The translations under genes and the position numbers were made by a program. The notes below the pieces were generated by a model. The model saw only the letters and a program-made list of their open reading frames with translations. It did not search any database and was not told where the DNA came from. Positions 1 through 11,663 of a stretch of 64,000 nt of DNA are shown here, in pieces. The DNA comes from Malania oleifera. Lineage: Eukaryota; Streptophyta; Magnoliopsida; Santalales; Ximeniaceae. Positions within the stretch are counted from its first letter, which is position 1, and the number at the start of each line of letters is the position of its first letter. The stretch is from NCBI RefSeq assembly GCF_029873635.1, contig NC_080420.1, forward strand, positions 28,387,032-28,451,031. The letters run 5' to 3'.

Positions 1-622
1 TATGATAGTTGGTTGAGTTGTCTTAATCTATTACACCTCTATTTGACCATGCCAGAGAATCTTCACTCACTTATTCTCAGCAGGTGCAATATAGAATTAA
101 ATTGGCATAAATTTTTAGATAAGATTTGTTTTTCCAACAACTATTATATAGGAAATCTTGATGGAGAGAAATCTTCTAGAGTTTCAAAATAAAGCCCACA
201 ACTTTACCATTTTTGCCTTTTGGATGCTCCACAATCTATTTCTTTGGAGCTGAATTCCCTAGATTGCTCTTTCATGGTTAGAGTTCTATAGTATATTACC
301 AATCTTTGCCTCGTAGTTGCTTTCTTTCTTATATTGTAAAGCTAGTTGTGAGCTTTGCCTTTATTGTACATCGATTAGTCTTTTCTCCTCTAATAAATTA
401 TTTTTTATCTCAAAATTTTCAATTCACGTTTCCATTGTACTATACTATATGTTGACAAATTTCCAATAAGAGATTTATTCGTTAGGGTAGGGTTGGAGGT
501 AAAGTTTGTGTCATCAAATAAAATTGATAAAAAATGCAAACTCTTATAATATATTAAACTCCAAATCTAATCAATTGTGAACCATGCAAATTGTGGTGTT
601 TTTGTTATAATTGATAATTGAT
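1..622. other. Unassigned flank left of Copia element A
   Basis: No gene is recognised. A frame open from base 1 to a stop at 190-192 gives about 63 residues with no family I know; it could be a 3' exon or chance. The following 200 bases are T-rich and gene-3'-end-like but unproven. Bases 525-584 recur as a direct repeat at 12670-12729, and 581-611 recur inverted near 12771-12800, so this flank and the DNA beyond the Copia element are related in a complex way. Confidence 0.35.
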
Positions 623-977
623 TGGTGGAGGTGACTCAATCACTGGTTGTGATTGAAACTCAGTGAAGATTGCACTCAATTTCAAAACAATTAGTTTCAA
701 TAATAAATTGGAAATAAATTACAAAGGAAAATATCAATACAAAATCTCTCACTGGTTATTCACCCTCTCTACACCACATGTTACATTACACACACACACA
801 CATCTATTTATAGCAAAGGATGAATGGTAGGTTGATAGTAATTTCAATGAAATTGGCTAGTAGGTGGAGTAGGTTGCCTGCAGTTTAGAAAATTCAACAA
901 TATTGGGCTAGGTTGGTAGAGCAGTTGCCAACCAAGTTTTGCTGCCACCTTCCCACTGTTAAGTTTAATCTTCAACA
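623..977 (-). repeat. 3' LTR of Copia element A
   Basis: This 355-bp direct repeat matches 12310-12670 along its length. In the sense direction it starts TGTTGAAGATTAAACTT and ends in CCA. It is preceded by a polypurine tract. A short CA microsatellite lies at 789-801, next to a CTATTTATAG stretch near 803-812 that would serve as the TATA box (CTATAAATAG on the sense strand). Confidence 0.9.
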
Positions 978-1431
978 TCCCCCTCAAACTTGACTCTCCT
1001 TCCTTTGTCATTCCAAGCATTGTCTTTAGTCTTGCAAAAATATCATGTCTGAGTGGCTTCGTGAAAATATCAGCAATCTGATCATACGTTCTGCAAGACA
1101 TAAGCTCCACTTCTTTCTTCTTGATATGCTCCCTGATAAAATGATACCGAGTATTAATATGTTTTCTTCTTTCATGGAATACTGGATTCTTCGCAAATGC
1201 AATCACTAATTGGTTGTCGATGTAGACTTCTGTGGGGTTATCTTGAAGAAATCCCAAATACATCAGTACATTCCTGATCCATATACCATGACAAATAGCT
1301 AAACTAACAGCAACATACTCAGCTTCACATGATGACAAGATTTCTTCCCCAATCGCTATCTGAATAGCCGATAAGTTTGCAATCACCTCTTGATGAATAG
1401 AACATACCATCGATGATGGTACCCTTGACAT
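844..1431 (-). pseudogene. Copia A RNase H domain (pol C-terminus)
   Basis: The open frame holds the Copia-type RNase H: CEAEYVA with its catalytic Glu near residue 36, YIDNQ with a catalytic Asp, then KHINTRYHFIRE and DIFTKPL, the conserved end of Tork polyproteins. RNase H removes template RNA during reverse transcription. The frame runs through the polypurine tract and about 130 bases into the 3' LTR before stopping. The upstream join to RT (1432-1672) is broken, because the expected region between YVDD and RNase H is out of frame. Assignment to Copia RNase H is firm; function is lost with the rest of pol. Confidence 0.88.
978..990 (-). other. Polypurine tract of Copia element A
   Basis: On the minus strand the bases directly before the 3' LTR read TTTGAGGGGGA. 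This is the usual Copia polypurine tract where plus-strand DNA synthesis is primed, and it fixes the LTR edge at 977. Confidence 0.85.
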
Positions 1432-2531
1432 AACAGAGTATCCTCTTCACTACATTAAGGTAGAACTAGTCAAGAGTCTCCATGCACCTGCTAACAAGTC
1501 CAACTCCATAAAGTATGTTTGGTCTAGTGCACGTCAAATACCTTAAGCTTCCAACCAGACTCTTGAAATATGTGGGGTCAACATCTCCTTGCTCATTCTT
1601 TCTCAATTCCATTCCCGTTTCAATTGGAGTTGTCACAGGATTGCATTTGTCTATCCCAAACTTCTTCAGTACTTACTTTGCATAGTGGCTCTGGGAGATG
1701 AAGATTCCCTTTTTGCTTTGCACGACTTCTATGCCAAGAAAATGAGTCATCTGGCCAATATCCATCATTTCTAATTCTTTGACCATGCTCCTCTTGAAAG
1801 TGGAAAAAATCTCTGGATTTTTGTCGGTGAAAATTATATCATCAACATATAGGCTGGCAATTAGCATGCTTCCTTTTGTCTCCATCTTCATGTATAGCGC
1901 ATGCTCGTAAGGGCACTTCTTAAATTCATTCTTCTGAAAATAGTAATCAATCCTCATGTTCCATGCACGAGGTGCCTACTTCAAAACCATAAAGTGCTTT
2001 GTTTAGTTTGTACACTTTATCTTATTTGCCCTTCTTCATATATCCAGGTGGCTTATCAATATAGATCTCTTCTTCTAGAAAACTGTGAAGAAATGTTGAT
2101 TTCTTATCCATCTGGTAAATCTTCCATCCATTTTGTGCTGATAATGAAATTAGTAATCAGATGGTTTCAAACCTACCAATTGGGGCAAAAATTTCTCCAT
2201 AATCAATCCCTTCATTCTTCTTGTAGTACTTGGCGACAAGTCTTGCTTTATATCTCTGAACTTCTCCTTAAGTGTTCTTCTTGGTCTTGTAGACCCATTT
2301 CACACCAATAGTTTTGCGGCCTTTCAAGAGATTTGTCAACTCCCAAGTCTTATTCTTCTCGATGGATTGAATCTCCTCATCCATCGATTTTCTCCATTTT
2401 TCTTCTTCGTTAGCCTCCTCAAAGCTAATCGAGTCACTAGTCAACAACAGACAGTATAGAGTAACATACTCTTCTATAGGTTCTACAGTTTCATACAGAT
2501 CAGCTAGATTACAAGCTCCTATAGGCCTCAT
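1432..2531 (-). pseudogene. Copia A reverse transcriptase domain
   Basis: The RT lies in several frames. At 2268-2531 is the amino-terminal part, with WRKSMDEEIQSIEKNKTWEL and GVKWVYKTK. At 1960-2270 a decayed stretch can still be read as the finger and palm region. At 1673-1957 an open frame of 94 residues holds the catalytic motif YVDD at 1838-1849, then FLGIEVVQSKKGIFISQ. The catalytic motif is intact, but at least one stop after VYKTKKNT and frameshifts around 1960 and 1660 break the enzyme. Downstream lies RNase H, upstream integrase, which is Copia order. Confidence 0.88.
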
Positions 2532-3704
2532 GTTTGAGATTTCACACTCAATTGGTGATAGAGCTTCATCCCTCTATGGTGAACCATGTGGAGGTGTCTA
2601 TAGCTCGGGAACTTGTGACTCGATAGCCACTTCTCTTGTCTGTGTGGGTTCTTCTCCTTCAAGCGTAAATTCCGCATCTTTGGAAGATTCAGCCTAGTCC
2701 CACTTCTAGGATTCATTTTCTTCAAAAATGACATCCCAACTGTGAATGACTTTCTTGTTGATGCAATTGTAGAATCGATATCCCATGGTGTTATCGTCGT
2801 ATCCAACAAGGATATATTTCTCTCTTTTATCTTCCAACTTTGTCCTTCTTGCTTCTGGGATCATGGCATAGGCAATGGAACCAAATACTCTAAGAAGACT
2901 CACACTGGGCTTGTGAGTACTCCAGGCTTCATGTGGTGTCTTTGTATCAAAGCTCTTCGTTAGACATCTGTTGAGTAGATAAACTGCACATGACACTGCT
3001 TCTGCCCAAAAAAGTTTTGGCATATTCTTATCCTTTAACATGCTCTTGGCCATGTTAAGGATCGTGCGGTTCTTCCTCTCAGCTACGCCATTTAACTGGG
3101 GAGTGTAGGTCGGTGTGAACTACTTTTGAATCCTTTGTTGCCTAAGGAATTTCAGGAAAGTTTCGTCCTTGTACTCTCCTCCTTGGTTTGATGGAAGTGA
3201 CTTAATGCGATAGCCACTTTATTTCTCCACAAGAGCTTTGAACTCTTTGAACTTGTCGAACACTTCTGACTTCCTTTTTTGGAAGTAGACCCAAGTCTTC
3301 TTGCTGTAATCATCAATGGAGGTAAGGAAGTATCTGTTCTGTCCATTTGAAAATGGCCTCAATGGACCACACATGTCTGTGTGAACTAGCTAGAGCGACA
3401 TGGTAGATCTCCAGTCAACTTGCTTTCCAAAGTTATTTCTGTGTTGTTTGCTCAGAACACAACTTTCACATATCTCATCTGGGAGGTGGATGTTGGGTAA
3501 GCCTTTCACCATCTTCTTGCTTCCCAACTATTTCAAACTTTCAAAGTTCAGATGTCTGTACCTGAAATTCCATAGCTATTCTTTATCTTTGATGATAGCG
3601 CTTAAACACCTTGGTGTATCATGTTGAATGGCGAGTAGAAACATTTGATTCTTTGCCATTTGTACTCGAGTAACGAGCTTACCTCGAGCATTTGTTATTA
3701 CCAT
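2532..3704 (-). pseudogene. Copia A integrase domain
   Basis: Integrase inserts the cDNA into the genome. The carboxyl part at 2706-3053 reads [20 protein letters not shown], then HEAW and [16 protein letters not shown], a hallmark of Tork elements. The catalytic core lies at 3050-3400, with DDYSKKTWVYF and the GGEY motif. The residue that should be the second catalytic Asp (SDxGGEY) is Asn here, codon at 3186-3188. In-frame stops flank this stretch. The zinc-binding region at 3400-3700 is partly readable. Lineage is confident; the enzyme is inactive as it stands. Confidence 0.86.
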
Positions 3705-4022
3705 CTACTTATCTCTAAGGCTAATTTGGTAGCTTTTCTTCACAAGCTGTCTGAGACTCAAGATGTTAGTCTTCATGTCTGGCACATAGTACACATTGGA
3801 GATAAAAGCATGGTCTCCATCCTTCCTCTTGATTAGGACATTTCCTCTTCCTCGAACTAGGAATTTAGAAAGATCACCAGAGGATATCTCTTCCTGAACT
3901 TTCTCATCCAGTTCATTAAATAGATTTTTTCTACCAGTCTTGTGATTACTGGCTCCAGAGTCAAGGTACAAAATATTTTGGTCTTGGTGGGTTGAATTGT
4001 GTACCATCAGCATCAACGACTC
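3705..4022 (-). pseudogene. Copia A protease domain, cut by an insertion
   Basis: This is the aspartic protease that cleaves the polyprotein. The open frame contains LYLDSGASNH, with the catalytic DSG at 3954-3962, and later FISNVYYVPDMKTNILSLRQL, typical of Copia protease. It is cut at 4022, where element B1 (4023-10658) begins; the reading resumes at 10659 with the Glu-rich end of gag. The flanks GACTC and GATTC form the duplicated target. The DSG triad is intact. Confidence 0.88.
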
Positions 4023-6361
4023 TGTAACGGCCCGACCCTCTAAGTGGACCTGGAGTGCTACTACTCTATTCATTTACCTGCTAACCGACATTCTAATATC
4101 ATTTATGCAGCGGAAAACATAAATATAATCTTCCAACAATATAATACTAGAGTTTTCTACGTCTAACTACAGTTAAAACAAACCATACATCCACCTGTAT
4201 CCACATATACATATATCTCCAAAAACATAATCTACAACTTCTAGTATTCACAACCATCCTTTTCTCGGAAGACTTAAAATATAAAACATAAAATATAAAA
4301 TATATACATCCCAAAATATCATCAAAATTATATCCTTTTTCTAAATAAAAAAAAACTATAACAGTCCAAGCTCTCTAAGCTCGATCTCGTGGAAGTCATG
4401 AAAAAGAGAAGTTCATATTTGGGTAAGACACATCTCAATAAGGGAAGAAACAATATATTAAAACAATGTGTGGCTAACATGAGGTTTGTATATAACATAT
4501 TATTCATCACTTACAAATGATTAACATAATTTCTAAAATCATTTTCTAATCCTATTCAAACATATGCAAGGTATTTTACCCACGATTACCTAAGGATAGG
4601 GGTGATTACCTACCCATACAAGTAGCACCCCTCTGCTCTGATCCATTAGGCAACCCAATGGTCACAGCTGAAGCATATCAGGGCACTCACCCTACTCAGT
4701 AAGCCCTCAAGTGATAGGTTAATCTCGTACTCACACAGTTCATACAAAAGTTTACCAACAAAGGCTCCAATGATAGGGAAATCTACCCGCCCATACAAAT
4801 AGTTTCCCTCTGCCCTAGTATGTTATGTAGCCTACTATCATATCTAATACTTACCAAGGCACTCGCCTTTCTCAGCAAGCCCTTAGACGAAGAGTCTGCC
4901 CCGCCCAAACGTAACACGTTTTACTAGCATAAATACTGATAATACCATAATATATCATTCTGTTTGTCATTTCTTTGTAATTCTCATCTATTCATGTTCT
5001 CAGCTTTGTCATTTCGTAGTGTTTCACTTTATGTGACTCTTTCCCATTTTACATTGTTCACATTTCACATTTCATTTCCATTTTCATTTCATTACATAAC
5101 ATACCCACCATCTTTCAGCTGTTTTACCCAGCATCTTTCAGCCATTTTACCTAACATCTTTCAGCTGTTTTACCCAACATCTTTCAGCTGTTTTACATTG
5201 TTGCATTAACACTCACATGCAGCATATTTCATATAACATTTTCATACTCAGTTCATTTCCTATATATCCTGCATCTCATACATATAACATCTTTCCACAC
5301 AGAATTCATATTTACTCATGTCACACTATTTAGCAATAAAATTCATATATATATATATATATATTTCCTATAAAATAAGTCAACCAACATTTAACATTTA
5401 TATGCTAAAAATATACCTTTCATTTCTTACATAATTATCTTGAAAATATCTTTCACTTTCATGAGTTCAATTTCACATATACATATATAATAAAACAATC
5501 ATAGGCTCAAAAAGCATAATTTATACGGTTGGTATTTTAAACCCATACAAAAACATATACACGTATATTCATAACATATTTCATTTTTCAATTAATTCAT
5601 AAAAATCTAGTTTAATATATATATTCCCCCTTACCTAGTTTCTTGAACTACGCCAACAGGGACCTAGAAAAGTTACCTGCGGCGTTCACCCGAGCCTTGA
5701 ATAAAAAATCTTGGTTCCATTAAATCAACCCTAAATAAAATACTATTTTAATATTTACTAGGTCTATAAATTTTAAATAAATAATTATACCCTCAAATAT
5801 AACTAATTTACTTAATTCCTCAAATCTCACTCTCGCTTTGGTGTGGTGCCTAGAAAACTCAAATTAAAAATTTACTCCGACCAAAATGACGATGATCGCG
5901 GCTAGGACCCCGTGGTGGTGCCCAATCATCGATTTAGCGGCAAATTTAAGGAGAGATTGAGAAATTAGGGAAAGATTACCTTACCCCAAAAAAGGTGCCT
6001 ACGCCGCTCCCACGACAAATCCGCTCTGGTAGAAATGTCGGTGGCGGAACTAAGAACCCAACGGTACCTTCCATTTCCCGATCAGCTGAATATCTGCTGA
6101 GAAATGAGGAAAGAGAGAAGAAAAATGGAGGAGGCGACAAGAGACGTAGAGAGAGAAACGTGAAATCTGCTCTCAACTTCCTGAAGGATCTTTGATCTTC
6201 AAGTTAAGTTACATATATACATATTATAATAATATATTGTATTATATTAACATATTAATACATTAATATATTATATTATATAATTTAATTAATAATTAAT
6301 ATTTAATTATTAATTTTTTAAAATTTTATTTTATTTTTTATATTTTTTTTGGATCACTACA
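4023..6361 (-). repeat. 3' LTR of element B1
   Basis: This LTR of 2339 bp matches 8030-10658. It holds about four copies of a 23-bp minisatellite near 5106-5190, a TA microsatellite near 5347-5364, and a short GC-richer block around 5880-6180 giving spurious overlapping frames. The right edge ATCACTACA is followed by TTCTCCTCTCTTAAAAAG, whose complement is purine-rich and fits a polypurine tract. Confidence 0.88.
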
Positions 6362-6559
6362 TTCTCCTCTCTTAAAAAGAATTTCGTCCTCAAAATTTGT
6401 TACCTAATTTTTCATTTCCATAATTCTACGATTTACTATACCTCATACAATTCAGTAAATATATGTCCCAAATAAATTTTGGCATCATCAATAATTAAAT
6501 AAAATCATCATTATCTTAAACATAAATTTATACCTGCCCCCTTGGCTTTATTAGCCTCA

Positions 6560-7630
6560 TCTAGGACCATCGTATAAACACGTGCTGGTCCACCTCTGCC
6601 TAGTGGTATCTATTGTTTCCCTCAGTCCTGGGTCTGCGCAGGTACGACAGGCAATGGTTCCTGACAATTCTTCTTAACATGCCCTAGTTTACAGCACCTA
6701 AAACAGGTAGGAGTCCGAAACCAGAATTCTCCCATATGCCTCTTGTTACATGTCTAGCATACGGGGTAGGACTAATTACCCTGATAACCAAGATAACCCC
6801 ATTCTGCTGTCTTCTGTCTCTAGTTCACTGTATCTTTCCCTTTCTTTCCCAATCCCTAACTGACCTCAGCCTGAAAACTAGATGGTGCAGGCCTCTTCTT
6901 TTGCTATGAAGGCTCTGTACTATTCTGGATGCTCTTTTCTAGCACCAAAGCCTTATCAACTAAATCTGAGAAATTTTGAAGTTGAAACCCCACCACCAGC
7001 TCATAAATTCTACGCCTCAGGCCTTTTTCAAATTTTCTGGCCTTCCTTACCTCATTCGGAATTAGGAACGGAGCAAATAGCGACAATTCAACAAACTTGG
7101 CCGCATATTCTCCGATTGTCATATTCCCCTGTCTCAGATTAGTAAATTTTTCAATCTTTTCCTTTCTAACATATAAAGGAAAATACCTATCAAAGAATAG
7201 ATCTTTGAATCTCTCTCACGTCAGAGCTATCTTTTCAAATCTTTGTTCCTCTAGTAGCTTCACAGAAAGCCACCAGCGTTTTGCATCTCTGGTCATCTTA
7301 AATGCAGAATAACGGACCTTCTGCTCATCTGTGCAACCGAGTATCTCCAATATCTCTTTTATCTACTGAACCCAGTTCTCTACAATCACCAGATCAAGTC
7401 CTCCCTCAAAAGTAGGAGGGTTCAACCTCATAAACTCTTTGATGTTACTGCCTTTATCTGCAGTTGGGCAATTCTTCTCTCTAGTATCCTTTCTTATTTC
7501 TGCCCTAACCTATTGGGCTATACCCTTCAACATCACAAAGGTATCAATTTCATCTTCACTGGAAGTCTCCAAGTCCTCCCTTCCTTCTACCTCTACGTCC
7601 TCATCTCTAGGATTCATCCTAAAAATAGGA
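6560..7630 (-). pseudogene. Gag of element B1 (Tekay/Del-like), broken
   Basis: Gag forms the virus-like particle. The frame at 6904-7122 reads IGEYAAKFVELSLFAPFLIP, then RKARKFEKGLRRRIYELV, the conserved core of Tekay/Del gag. Farther along, near 6640-6740, two zinc-knuckle remnants appear: a CNKRHMGEF stretch and an intact CFRCCKLGHVKKNC (CX2CX4HX4C) for RNA binding. The 5' part (7200-7630) is readable only in fragments, and the start at about 7617 is uncertain. Nothing that follows resembles protease or RT; after the second knuckle the internal region ends within about 300 bp at the polypurine tract. Confidence 0.78.
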
Positions 7631-8014
7631 TAGGAAAGAGATAAGAATTTCACATCATAACCCCAACAACACAATTATATAATTTAAATCCAATATACAT
7701 CCAATTTCCTTATATAAGGACTAGTCTCACAACTCAAAAATGAAATCATCTAAGGTTTACCGTGGCTTTTTTGAGGCCGTTGACTGCTTCAAAAAAATCA
7801 CAAGAAATCGTGGCCATATTTTTGCCTCTAAACTACAAAACAAAATCCTATACTTCTTAACACCCAACCTAACCTATCCATCTAGTATCCTTATCCTAAT
7901 TGATTCCTATACTCTGCTATAAATCATCCCTAGGTTTGCAGAATTCCAAAACCTAATGCTCTGACATTTCCATAACCAGGCAATGTGAATCTCATTAAAC
8001 TTCCAGCTAGACAT

Positions 8015-8027
8015 GGCTTTGATACCA
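8015..8027 (-). other. Primer-binding site of element B1
   Basis: On the minus strand the sequence two bases inside the 5' LTR reads TGGTATCAAAGCC, complementary to the 3' end of initiator Met tRNA except for one or two bases. This is where reverse transcription would start, and it fixes the orientation of the element. Confidence 0.85.
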
Positions 8028-9187
8028 TCTGTAACGCCCCGACCCTCTAAATGGGCCCGAAGTGCTACTAATCTATTCATTTACCTACTAACCGACATTC
8101 TAATATCATTTATGTAACAGAAAACATAAATATAATCTTCCAACAATATAATACCAGAGTTTTCTACATCTAACTACATTCAAAACAAACCATGCATCCA
8201 CCTATATCCACATATACATATATCTCCAAAAACATAATCTACAACTTCCAGTATTCAAAACCATCATTTTCTCAAAAGACTTAAAACATAAAACATAAAA
8301 TATAAAATATATAACTTCCAGTATTCAAAACCATCATTTTCTCAGAAGACTTAAAACATAAAACATAAAATATAAAATATATACATCCCAAAAATATCAT
8401 CAAAATTATACCCATTTTCTCAAAAAAAAAAAACTATAATAGCTCGAGCTCTCTAAGCTCGATCTCGTGGAGGTCCAAAAAAAGATAAGTTCATATTCGG
8501 GTGAGACACATCTCAGTAAGGGAAGAAACAATATATTAAAACAATGTGTGGCTAACATGAGGTTTGTATATAAGATATTATTCATCATTTGAAAATCATT
8601 AACATAACTTTTGAAATCATTTTCTAATCTTATTCAAACACATGTAAGGTATTTTACCCATGAGATTACCTAAGGATAGAGGTGATTACCTGCCCATACA
8701 AGTAGCACCCCTCTGCTCTGATCCATTAAGCAACCCAAAGGTCACAACTGAAGCATATTAGGGCACTCACCCTACTCAGTAAGCCCTTAAGTGATAGGTT
8801 AATCTCGTACTCACACAATTCATACAAAAATTTACCAACGAAGACCCTGATAAGAGGGAAATCTACCCGCCCATACAAATAGTTTCCCTTTGCCCTAATA
8901 CGTTATGCAACGTACTGCTACATCTGATACTTACAGGGCACTCGCCTTTCTCAGCAAGCTCTCGGACGAAGAGTCTGCCCCGCCCAAATATAATATGTTC
9001 TACTAGCATAAATACTGATAATACCATAATATATTATTTTATCTATCATTTCTCTGTAATTCTCATATGTTCATGTTTTCAACTTTGTCATTTCGTAATG
9101 TTTCACTTTACGTGACTCTTTCCCATTTTACATTATTCACATTTCATTTCCGTTTCATTCATTTCCATTTTCATTTCATTTCATTTC

Positions 9188-9430
9188 ATAACATACCCAG
9201 TATCTTTCAGCTGTTTTACCCAACATCTTTCAGCTGTTTTACCCAACATCTTTCAATTGTTTTACCCAGCATCTTTTAGCTATTTTACCCACACTTTTTA
9301 ACTATTTTACCGAGCATTTTTCATCTGTTTTACCTAGCATCATTCAGCTGTTTTACCCAGCATCTTTCAGCTATTTTTCTCAACATTTTTCAGCTATTTT
9401 ACCTAACATCTTTCAACTATTTTACGTGGT
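9188..9430. repeat. 23-bp minisatellite within LTR of B1
   Basis: About eleven imperfect copies of a unit reading like CAGCTGTTTTACCCAACATC plus TTT follow each other. The sister LTR has only about four copies at 5106-5190, so the array changed length after, or during, insertion. Confidence 0.9.
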
Positions 9431-9831
9431 TGCATTAACACTCACATGCAACATATTTTATATAACATTTTCATACTCAGTTCATTTCTCATATATCCTG
9501 CATCTCATACATATAACATATTTCCACACAAAATTCCTGTTTACTCATGCCACACTATTTAGCAATAAAATTCATATATATTTAGTATAAAATAAGTCAA
9601 CCCACATTTAACATTTATATGCTGAAAATATACCTTTCATTTCTTACAAAATTATCTCAAAAATATCTTTCACTTTCATCAGTTTAATTTCACATATACG
9701 TATCTAATAAAACAGCCTTAGGATCAGAAAGTATAATTTATACAGTTGACATTTTAAACCCATACAAAAACATGTACACGAATATTCATAACATATTTCA
9801 TTTTCCAATTAATTCATAAAAATATGGTTTA

Positions 9832-9839
9832 ATATATAT

Positions 9840-9902
<63 letters not shown>
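9832..9902. repeat. TACA/TA compound microsatellite
   Basis: A run of TACA units passes into TA units. The sister LTR has only a short TATATATA at the matching place (around 5619), so this array is specific to the right LTR. Confidence 0.95.
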
Positions 9903-9905
<3 letters not shown>

Positions 9906-10658
9906 CCCCTTACCTGGTTTTTTGAATTACGCCAACAGGGACCCCAAAAAGTTACCAGCGGCGCTCACCAGAGCCCTAAATAAAAAGTCCTAGTTTCATT
10001 AAATCAACTCTAAATAAAAAACTATTTTAATATTTCCTAAACCCATAAATTCCAAATAAATAGTTATACCTTCAAATATAACCAATTTACTTAATTCCCC
10101 AAATCTCACCCTTGCTTTGGAGTGGTGTCTAGGAAACCCAAATTGAAATTTTATTATGAACAAAATGACGACGATTGTGACTAGGATCCCATGGTGGTCT
10201 CCGATCGTTGATTTAGAGGCAGATTTAAGGAAAAATTGAGAAAATAGGGAAAGCTTACCTTACCCCAAGCCAATGGTGTCTATGCCGCTCTCATGACAAA
10301 TCCGTTCTAGTAGAAATGTTGGTGGTAGAGTTAGGAACCCAACGGTACCTTCCGTTTCTTAATCAGTCAAATATCCACCGAGAAATAAGGAAAGAAAGAA
10401 GGAAGACAGAGGAGGCAACGAGAGACGCTGAGAGACGTGAAATCTGCTCTCAGCTTCTTGAAGGATCTTTGATCCTTAAAGTTAAGTTACATATATACAT
10501 ATTATAATAACATATTATATTATATTAATATATTATATTATATAATTTAATTAATAATTATTATTTAATTAATTTTAATTATTAATTTTAATTAATTTTT
10601 TATCTTATTTTATTTTATCTATTTATTTTTTTATTTTTCTATTTTTGGAATCACTTCA

Positions 10659-10981
10659 GATTCTTCTTCGGCTTTCTCCTTTTCTGTAGAGCTAGCATTT
10701 TCATTTATTTCTTTATTTTTGGGATTATCTCTGCACTCATTACTGTAATGTCCGTACTTATGGCAGTTGTAGCACTCAACGTTTCTTTTTTCTATGTTTA
10801 TTGTATCCCCCTCTTCTTCCTTGTCCTTTATCTCATAGGACATAGTTCTGTTGATTGCGTCATTCTCTAGTGGGACCTCTTCCGCCTCTGCCACCTTCTC
10901 TGGATTCAAAATTTCCAAAATTTCTTCCACGAGATCCTCGGTCTCGTCCTCTTCCTCGCTGTGACGTCCCCCCTTTTTCAT
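10659..10981 (-). pseudogene. Copia A gag carboxyl part with zinc knuckle
   Basis: The open frame is acidic and Glu-rich and holds one zinc knuckle, CYNCHKYGHYSNEC (CX2CX4HX4C), the nucleocapsid motif that binds element RNA. It ends at the insertion point 10658/10659 and continues at 4022 into the protease. Upstream it is separated from the gag core at 11214-11480 by a stretch with disrupted reading frame (10982-11213). Identity is firm because motif order and the position of the insertion fit a single gag-pol frame. Confidence 0.87.
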
Positions 10982-11213
10982 ATCTATTTGTAGTGAGAGA
11001 CAACTTCATTTGGAGGGCTTGCTTCAGTGCTTTATCATCACTCCTTCTGTTGACTTTCTACTCATAGGCATGGAATGAGCCCACAAGTTCTTCTACAGAC
11101 ATGGTTTCCAAATCTTTTGTTTCTTCCATAGTTACAGCTATATAATCATATTTTGGATCCAAATATCACAAATTTTTTTCACAAATTCTCTCGTCGTTGA
11201 GAGTCTCTCTATT

Positions 11214-11663
11214 TCATCTTAATTGATTTGATACTACCATAACTCGTGTGTAGTAGTCAACAATAGATTTAGTACATCTCATTCTTAAAGATTCGAAATC
11301 ACCTCGCAATGTTTGAAGACGAATCTTCTTCACTTTGTCTGCACCTTTGTTTGTTCGATGGAGAGAGCCCCAAACATCTTTAGACATCTTGGTGGAGGCG
11401 ATGATTTCAAACGTAGCCTCATCAAGGCCTTGGTAGATTATGGACTTCGCCTTACAATCCTTCTTTCGATCGGCTCGCAAGATCGTTCTTTAAACGTCAA
11501 ACATAGTTGTGTCATGTTATCTTGAGGGGGCTTCTCTGTACCCATCTTCAATAATGTCCATGACATCCGGAGCACCTAGTAGAGCTCTCATTTGAATAGA
11601 CCAATTGTCATAGTTCTCCCGTGTCAGCTTTGGAATAACAGCTTGTGTGGTACCATTAGCCAT
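11214..11663 (-). pseudogene. Copia A gag amino and central part
   Basis: The likely start is the Met codon at 11661-11663, giving MANGTTQAVIPKLTRENYDN, the standard beginning of Tork/Tnt1 gag, with WSIQMRALLGA following. An earlier in-frame Met at 11792 adds 43 residues that are not part of the family. The second frame, 11214-11480, carries SIIYQGLDEATFEIIA and VKKIRLQTLRGDFESL, the helical core of retrotransposon gag (UBN2-like). A frameshift near 11500 separates the two. Confidence 0.85.

Larger units (their letters stand above)
4023..10658 (-). mobile_element. Gag-only Tekay-like Gypsy element B1 (non-autonomous), nested in Copia A
   Basis: Two long direct repeats, 4023-6361 and 8030-10658, flank 1668 bp of internal DNA. 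Termini are TG...CA, and the left edge TGTAACGGCCCGACCC matches the right copy TGTAACGCCCCGACCC. TSDs are GACTC (4018-4022) and GATTC (10659-10663), one mismatch. A primer-binding site lies against the right LTR and a polypurine-like tract near 6362-6385. The interior holds only a broken gag; no protease, RT or integrase is readable. It therefore needed pol from a relative. It could be a deletion derivative of a full Tekay/Del element or an established gag-only family; two LTR relatives occur at 16536-17627 and 28393-31189. Confidence 0.88.
8030..10658 (-). repeat. 5' LTR of element B1
   Basis: At 2629 bp it is 290 bp longer than its sister. The excess has visible causes: a tandem duplication of about 71 bp (8241-8311 and 8312-8382), an expanded 23-bp minisatellite (9188-9430) and a TACA/TA microsatellite (9832-9902). 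It ends GGAATCACTTCA before the duplicated target GATTC. Confidence 0.88.

Noticed and set aside
1-192. Possible host exon or LINE tail open from the window edge
   Set aside because: No family motif is visible in the 63 residues; kept only as unassigned flank.
5976-6195. Overlapping open frames on both strands near the end of the B1 LTR
   Set aside because: They fall in LTR sequence, and the matching part of the sister LTR does not keep either frame.
9188-9430. Spaced repeats resembling a CRISPR array
   Set aside because: Units are directly adjacent with no unique spacers, in a plant LTR; they are a minisatellite. The same applies to 26214-26395.
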